Assembly: GCA_023627715.1 (NCBI GenBank)
Contig: JAMAHW010000046.1
Span: 186,001 to 250,000 of the forward strand
Length of the DNA stretch: 64,000 bases
Reading direction: 5' to 3'
Origin: Periconia sp. R9002
Lineage: Eukaryota > Ascomycota > Dothideomycetes > Pleosporales > Periconiaceae
Below are positions 58,719-64,000 of the stretch, piece by piece (position 1 is the stretch's first letter; each line of letters opens with the position of its first letter). The notes under the pieces were generated by a model. That model saw only the letters and a list, made by a program, of their open reading frames with translations, searched no databases and was not told the origin of the DNA. A program made the position numbers and the translations under genes.

Positions 58719-59273
58719 ATGAAAGACCAGGAACAACACAGTAGCCCCGTCAGCTCCCGGGACCTTTCCACCCGTCTCAAGCGGATCAAAAAATCGAGGT
58801 CGTTCCCCAATCATGGAGACGCCATCGCCCGATTCTCGGACAGACAGCAACCCGGAACCTCCTCCTCCTCCTCCTTCTCTTCGTCTTCCAACACAGCGAG
58901 CAATAGCATGGACATGTCGCGCTTCCCAGTCTTTACAAAGTCGGCCACAACGTCGACGAGTGGCAGCGAGGAAAGCAACGGCGTCGGACGACTGCACATT
59001 ATCCGCCCCGAGCCCCTTACACGGACCCAAATGCAGAGCGTCGAGATCGCTCCAGGAAGTTTCTCCAAGCCGCGCTTGCAAGGTGCGAGGCACCGCCGGT
59101 CAAAAAGCAGCAGCTCGGGAAAGCCGGCCAATGAATTTCAATACTATGGACGACATGCCAACAGTTGGCTGTTCAATGATTTCAGCATTTCGGGGACGGT
59201 CCGGAAGGGGTTTGGCAAGGTGTTTTCGAGTCATGGAGAAAAAGAGGACGAGGTGGAGCACGAAGGGAAATAA
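58719..59273 (+). CDS. Small Ser-rich protein of unknown function
   Basis: Single exon, 184 aa from the first ATG (MKDQEQHSSPVSSRDLSTRL). It is rich in Ser, with a low-complexity run (TSSSSSFSSSSNTASNS, about residues 47-63) and basic patches (KRIKKSRSF, ARHRRSKSSSSG). The C-terminal part is more distinctive: YYGRHANSWLFNDFSISGTV, then RKGFGKVFSSHGEKEDEVEH. I recall an NSWLFN-type motif in small hypothetical proteins of related fungi, which supports a real gene. No signal peptide, membrane helix or known domain. The minus-strand frame over the same bases is less protein-like. Confidence 0.6.
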   Translation: MKDQEQHSSPVSSRDLSTRLKRIKKSRSFPNHGDAIARFSDRQQPGTSSSSSFSSSSNTASNSMDMSRFPVFTKSATTSTSGSEESNGVGRLHIIRPEPLTRTQMQSVEIAPGSFSKPRLQGARHRRSKSSSSGKPANEFQYYGRHANSWLFNDFSISGTVRKGFGKVFSSHGEKEDEVEHEGK

Positions 59274-60354
59274 AGGGTGCGAGGATGATGGGGATGAGGA
59301 TGCGAATGCAGGCAAGGGAATGGGAGTTCAACGCGGGGTGTTACCATGGTTTAATGCTAGAATGATACATGATTCAATACATATCAACATGTTGGCTACA
59401 TCTAACAACTTTTTTCTCAGAAGTAATGCCTTTGCTTGCCTAGGAAAACGTGTGAGGCGACGTGGTGACGAAGTAGGTATGCCGGGAGCCGTTGACGAAG
59501 ACTTGATGTACAAGTACGGTGGTGGCACTTGCATGTGCGAATGCGATCCCAAGGCTACTATACAGTAGTTATACGGTGGGCAGGTACTTAGTAGATATAA
59601 GAGGATGGTGGTCTGGCTGGCCATTCATTGATTACTCTGCATATCGAAAATCTGTGTGCCGGTCGGTCCAAGTTCGGAGAAATGCAGTAAGATACACACA
59701 GCGAACGGGCTGATGCGGGGCAGCCACAATGCCTGTGTAAGTACTTGTTGGCATTCGTCCCGCTCTGTGCACGACAGTAGGTGTAAGTGCAACAGCTTCA
59801 ACTGTGCGCCGTGATTCCTAATCCACAGGTGAATAGGCGCAAGGGGCCCCGGATTGTTGATTAATCATACATGGTCGAGTTGGAGTGGTTTTGGTGGAGT
59901 AAAGCGACCACATAATAGCGCCGGCCGATTCGCGGGGCTCCCTCCTCTTATTTCTCTAATCAGCAAACTCTTTCCGACTTTCTCCCTTTGATTTCTCAGC
60001 AACGTCACCATCAATCCATTGACCCTTTCTTTCTGCCACCACCTCCCACCACCCCGCTTCGTTGCTATTGTCGTGCGCATACAACAAAGTACAATCAAGA
60101 CAAAGAAATCCACTTCAAAACGTTACCAATTTGGGCTGATGCGCTCGGACCTCTGCCCAAGCTAGCCTATCACATCGGATCCAAACCTCTCATACAGTAC
60201 TTACATACGCCCACAAAGCCGCCCGAGGAATCGCAAAACAAGTACTTGCACGCTACACGGCGCAACACTATCCTTCCTTTTTGAAATACGCTGCGGAATA
60301 CCCATCGGAGCCGTCACCTCACCGGTGTGCCCTCTGTCCACATAGCAGATCCCC
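59274..60354. other. Intergenic, promoter and long leader of the bZIP gene
   Basis: 1.1 kb. From about 59940 the plus strand becomes pyrimidine-rich. Frames such as 59988-60284 end before the bZIP start and could act as upstream ORFs if the leader is long. Confidence 0.45.
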
Positions 60355-61584
60355 ATGTCCGGCTACAACGGCCGTCGCGGGCCCAACGTGTCCGAATACA
60401 TCGCCAACCTCAACACGATCCCTTCGCCCTCGGATCAGACCCTTGACCCGCAGAACCTCGAGGACGACTTTGCTCTGTTCACAAACGCAGACTTTGCCGA
60501 CGCAAGCAACTTCAACATGGACGTGCCGCTGGACTTTGGCTTCGCAGTCAACGACCAGCCCCCCACCACCCAGCCGAGTCCCGCAGCGAGAAACAATGGC
60601 GCCGTCTCCGCAAACCCGAAAATGGACTTTTCTCTGTCTGGTATGTGCTTCACCTCTCGCAACTTCTCCCTTCACAGTCGTCTGTCTCTCTTGCCCGTTT
60701 CGCTGCGCATTGTCCCGACGCGGCTGCAGACCTCTTGATGGTCGCCCAATCAATCGCTTACAGGCATGCGTCGCTTCGTGTATGCCTACCCCGCCGGTAG
60801 CGCTGCAGCTTCACCCTCTACCCCACGCTTGTACAACGCTGCAGCCACTCACATGCAGCATGTACACGGCTGCCCTGGACTGTCTGCATCCTCGTCTGCA
60901 TACTGCATGCTGAGCTAATGGCCAGCTGCCTGCTAAGCACGCCATTGTCCGTGTTGTTGCGACAACATTGCGATGGCCATCACCGCCTTTGCTTTGCACC
61001 CGTCTCTTCTTCTCGCGGCTTAATGAATCATGTCTAATTTTGAGGGTTTCACAGGCGACTTCCATTTTGCCGACTTTCCAAACTTCTCCACTCCCATCAT
61101 CGACACCTCTATCCAGGGTTTGCCGCAGACCCAAGGAAGCAACTACCCCGTTCCCGTCACCTACACATCGCCAGGCTCGTCTGCTGTGTCCCCTGTCGTC
61201 GCCGGCTTCGATGCCACCAACGGTAAGAAGCGCAAGCTGGAGAACAGCGAAACAAACAGCCAACAAGCAATAGACGAGGCTGCCCGCATCGCTGCTGAAG
61301 AGGACAAGCGACGGCGAAACACGGCTGCGAGCGCGCGCTTCCGCATCAAGAAGAAGCAGCGCGAGCAAACCCTCGAGAAGACCGCCAAGGAGATGACAGA
61401 GCGTGTCAGCGTCCTCGAGACCCGGATCCAGCAGCTCGAGACGGAAAACGCATGGTTGAAGGGCCTCATCACAGAGAAGAACGGGGGCAAGACGTCCACT
61501 TCGGAAATCAAAGCGCTGTTGAACAAGCACGAGGAAGGCAGGAGTACTGGCACAAGGACTGACGGCGTCGGTACCAAGGCTTGA
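60355..61584 (+). CDS. bZIP transcription factor, MetR/CYS-3-like sulphur regulator
   Basis: Exons 60355-60640 and 61055-61584 give 271 aa. The intron is long (414 nt) and ends TTTCACAG. The start MSGYNGRRGPNVSEYIANLN matches the conserved N-terminus of Aspergillus MetR. The exon junction gives MDFSLSGDFHFADFPNFSTP. The C-terminal bZIP has the basic region DKRRRNTAASARFRIKKKQR and a leucine-zipper stretch VSVLETRIQQLETENAWLKG. In Aspergillus and Neurospora this family activates genes for sulphur assimilation. An in-frame ATG inside the intron 3' end (61030) could start an isoform of 184 aa (MSNFEGFTGDFHF...) that keeps the bZIP but lacks the conserved N-terminus. Confidence 0.85.
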
Positions 61585-62917
61585 TCCAAGGTTTAACTTT
61601 TCCGATTTTTCTCCGCCGTATGACCTTTAAGCCTATGTTCTATGATTTACCTGATTACATTGTTGTTTCCTTCCGGCTACCTGTCTTAGACAGACAGCGC
61701 GTACACTTATATTACATTGCATGCTTGCGGTTTCATCTGCATTTGAACACTACATATACCAAAGACGGCGGGAAGAGAAAGGATACGGGGGAAAGGCATA
61801 CCATGAGAGCAACCAGTCCACGAGCTTATGAGAGGGAAATAGGGGTGTGCAATGGGCTTTGATATCTGAAATGCATAATTGATTCACGGCAAAAGAAAGT
61901 ACAGTCAACCCGAAGATCCACAAACTAAAGTCCACACGCATACGAATATTCCCGCCGGCCCATCACCAAATGACTGGTATGCCGGGGAAATGAATCTTGA
62001 CAGTGTTCCTGATAGAGGGGGTAAAGCCGTCTGGCAATCCTGCCTTGCTACAAGGGGTCCAAATGACGGAAGAAGCCCTGCGTATTGCGAACATACCACC
62101 TGCTTCCCGTGCCCCACAGGCTCGCGGAACCTTCATTTATGACAAATTTCATGTACTGTGTATACCTATAGGCTCCCCACGGGATTCGCCTACTTGTTCG
62201 CATCATATTGGCGGACGGGTGTCCCATGTTCGGTGCTTGTAGGTGTGTGTACACGCGAAAGCTTGACCCCGCTTAGCATGGGAATGTAATTAACAGGGAA
62301 TGGGAATCTGCATGTACAAGTGTGGTTGTATGTGGCGGTGTCTGTTCTTCATGTGTAATGCTACATATATCAAAAGCGTTTTCTTCTTCGCAATTGATTG
62401 GTGTAATCAGAATGCTACATATAAATGTATTCGAGGGACAACGTATAGTATTCAAACATCCGAACACTTTTTTAATGGTTATTGCATGTGTTTTCTTCTA
62501 GACACACCATATATATGAATGTGACCGCAGGCCAACGATCAACGGCCAATGACATGAATATGTACTCCGCATACGGTAGAGACACTATGAGGAACATGGT
62601 GGAAATTGAATGAAAACAGACGTAAAGGCAACAGCCAAGTGTATGTACACACACTGGAAATGATCAAGTAAAAGCAGAAGAATAGCAAGCGCGTAGGTTG
62701 CGCCAGAAGGCACCGTTAACACTTGACATCCGAATAGAAGAGCAATGTTGCAAAGACGATCCAGCCAAAGAAGAATGCGACTGGATGATCTCAGTCGTGG
62801 TACAGATTCAGTGTGGTCCACGTAGCTTCCTTCCTCCTAAACAGGCTTTCGTGTTCCCATTGCAAGGATAGTACACCGGAATCGTGCAATTTCTTTCTCT
62901 TTTAACCATTCCATGTT
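61585..62917. other. Intergenic, convergent 3' ends
   Basis: 1.3 kb between the bZIP (+) and dynein light chain (-) genes. Short frames overlap on both strands. Nothing supported. Confidence 0.55.
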
Positions 62918-63548
62918 TTATAGGCCGATCCAGTTGATGCTGATGACAACGTCCATGCCCTTGGTTTCAGCACCGTCCCACTTGTACGAAAAGGTTCCGT
63001 CTCTTTCGGTATTCCAGAAAGCACCCACAGCGCTGTGCATTCCACGACGCCCTGCTGTAGCGGCTTCCGAGGGGTGGCCGAGGTGCTGAATTATAGTGCT
63101 GTTGGCGATGAATTTGTAGGAGGATGCGGGTTTGGAATCGGCTGCTTGGGTTTTCTCGATGAGGCTTTGTAGGATAGTGTTCTGTTGAGGTCGCCGCCAT
63201 GGTGGCCAGATTGTTAGTTCTTTCTCCTTCTCCATTCTGTTTTTGGGAGGGCAAGGGGTGCAAGTACAATGATTGTGGTGTTCCACTCCGCTACTTTCTC
63301 ATGCTCGTATTTTTCCGCTGAACCTAGGGCGAGTTCACAAGCCTGATTGGTAGCGCAGAGGTTAGTCATGATTTTGTTTTCGAGAATGAGGCGGCTTGCG
63401 TACACTGTTCACAATGTGCGTGAAGTCTTCTGTGGAGAGTGGTGCTTGGGTGGGAGCCTGTGGACGAGTAAGTCAAGGAGAAGTCACAACAACAACAACA
63501 ACAAAAACGCTCTCTTTACTATGTGGGGTTAAAAAAACGTACGGCCAT
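62918..63548 (-). CDS. Dynein light chain, Tctex/DYNLT type
   Basis: Four exons on the minus strand, 63543-63548, 63404-63457, 63268-63342 and 62918-63181, give 132 aa, all in phase 0. The first coding exon is only ATG GCC. Joined, the protein reads MAAPTQAPLSTEDFTHIVNS, CELALGSAEKYEHEKVAEWN and TTIINTILQSLIEKTQ, then SSYKFIANSTIIQHLGHPS, GMHSAVGAFWNTERDGTFSY and GMDVVISINWIGL. The pattern is the Tctex1 fold that binds the dynein intermediate chain, so it serves microtubule motor transport. The intron 1 sequence includes an (AAC)n run (near 63486-63505). Naive ORFs run through intron 3 (63182-63267) and hide the true join. Confidence 0.9.
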
Positions 63549-64000
63549 TGTGAAAAATATAGGTTACTGTAGTTTATGGATATAGAAAGGGTGGTAGTGG
63601 TGGTGGGATGGACGGTGAACGGTGGTAAGGTCAATGTTACGTGACGATTGTTTGCTTGCACACATCACACACTGAGCGCCAGCAGTCCTAGTTTGCTTTC
63701 GCAACGGGATACCGCCGCGCCTAGCCCATATACGGCATAGTGCGGTGTGTCATCACGTGGGAGCTTTGATTGGTTGCCATGTGCAAGGATGAATGAAGCT
63801 CTAGGAAAGTGGGAATCATGGCTTCGGGAGCAAGCTTGCTTGATCAAATCTTTCTCGGACAATTGCTTTTTCACCTCTCTTCTTCACGCCGCCTTCTGCT
63901 ACTCTCTTATCCTTCAAAACTTCTACAGTGAAGACTTTGTTGGCCATCGCCTTTCCCACGGCAAACCCGCTGCTTTCTCACGACTCCCACATCACTCTCG
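63549..64000. other. Intergenic, dynein light chain promoter and right edge
   Basis: 452 bp. An E-box lies at 63754. From 63860 to the edge the plus strand is C/T-rich, suggesting the leader of a plus-strand gene beyond the window. Confidence 0.4.
63754..63759. promoter_or_regulatory. CACGTG E-box upstream of dynein light chain
   Basis: CACGTG 206-211 bp upstream of the ATG at 63548. It may also serve the presumed plus-strand gene to the right. Confidence 0.3.

Noticed and set aside
60281..60913. 210-aa open frame overlapping bZIP exon 1
   Set aside because: It is an out-of-phase shadow, rich in Pro, Thr, Arg and Cys; the MetR-like frame explains the region.
1..64000. CRISPR arrays, operons, ribosome binding sites, prokaryotic mobile elements, tRNA or rRNA genes
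   Set aside because: The sequence is eukaryotic nuclear DNA; I saw no cloverleaf with a B-box, no rRNA segment and no regular direct-repeat array.

Overview
This window is nuclear DNA of a filamentous ascomycete. Genes are monocistronic on both strands, with short introns (mostly 45-100 nt) carrying GT(A/G)NGT donors, CTAAC/CTGAC-like branch points and (C/T)AG acceptors. The gene set is fungal: Rho1 with a CVVL tail, MetR/CYS-3-type bZIP, GPI-type aspartic protease, fungal rhodopsin-like 7TM proteins, Mis15/Chl4. TACCTACC and GTAC microsatellites and a decayed repeat with TGG-to-TAG changes (a RIP signature) suit Pezizomycotina, probably Dothideomycetes/Pleosporales; that placement is inference. 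I saw no rRNA, tRNA, CRISPR array, operon or secondary-metabolite cluster.

Layout. 1-8.5 kb: 3' part of a Ccz1-like gene, a GPI-type aspartic protease, and rho1 (minus). 8.5-16.8 kb: UFD2-type E4 ligase, a small membrane protein, an ER-type J protein, mevalonate diphosphate decarboxylase, and a small basic protein. 18-25 kb: a short-chain dehydrogenase, a Nop15/NIFK-like RRM protein divergent from an SMN homologue, a secreted cupredoxin, and a SERF-like 63-aa protein. 25.5-30.1 kb: succinate-semialdehyde-type ALDH divergent from a second SDR, then a degenerate repeat pseudogene. 30.7-35.8 kb: NCBP3-like protein, a helix-hairpin-helix protein of unknown function, and CENP-N/Chl4. 36.5-42.8 kb: two rhodopsin-like 7TM genes diverging from a 3.5-kb gene-free, partly AT-rich stretch. 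43-57.7 kb: mitochondrial glycerol-3-phosphate dehydrogenase, a five-exon SPX-VTC-TM protein (Vtc5/Vtc2-like), ILV6, a KHDC4-like KH protein, and an Aco2-type aconitase. 58.7-64 kb: a small Ser-rich protein, a MetR/CYS-3-like bZIP, and a Tctex-type dynein light chain.

The genes are mostly housekeeping. Common threads are RNA metabolism (SMN, NCBP3-like, KHDC4-like, Nop15-like), mitochondrial metabolism (Gut2, Aco2, Ilv6) and vacuole/trafficking (Ccz1, VTC). I found no convincing new multi-gene system. The points most worth a second look are the repeat pseudogene with three W-to-stop changes, the VTC gene that naive calling would split in two, a protease with a DSAS catalytic motif and an optional in-frame intron, a bZIP gene with a possible alternative first exon, several micro-exons, and the uncharacterised HhH and small basic proteins. 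Exon boundaries were derived by hand and checked by reading-frame phase; none has transcript support.
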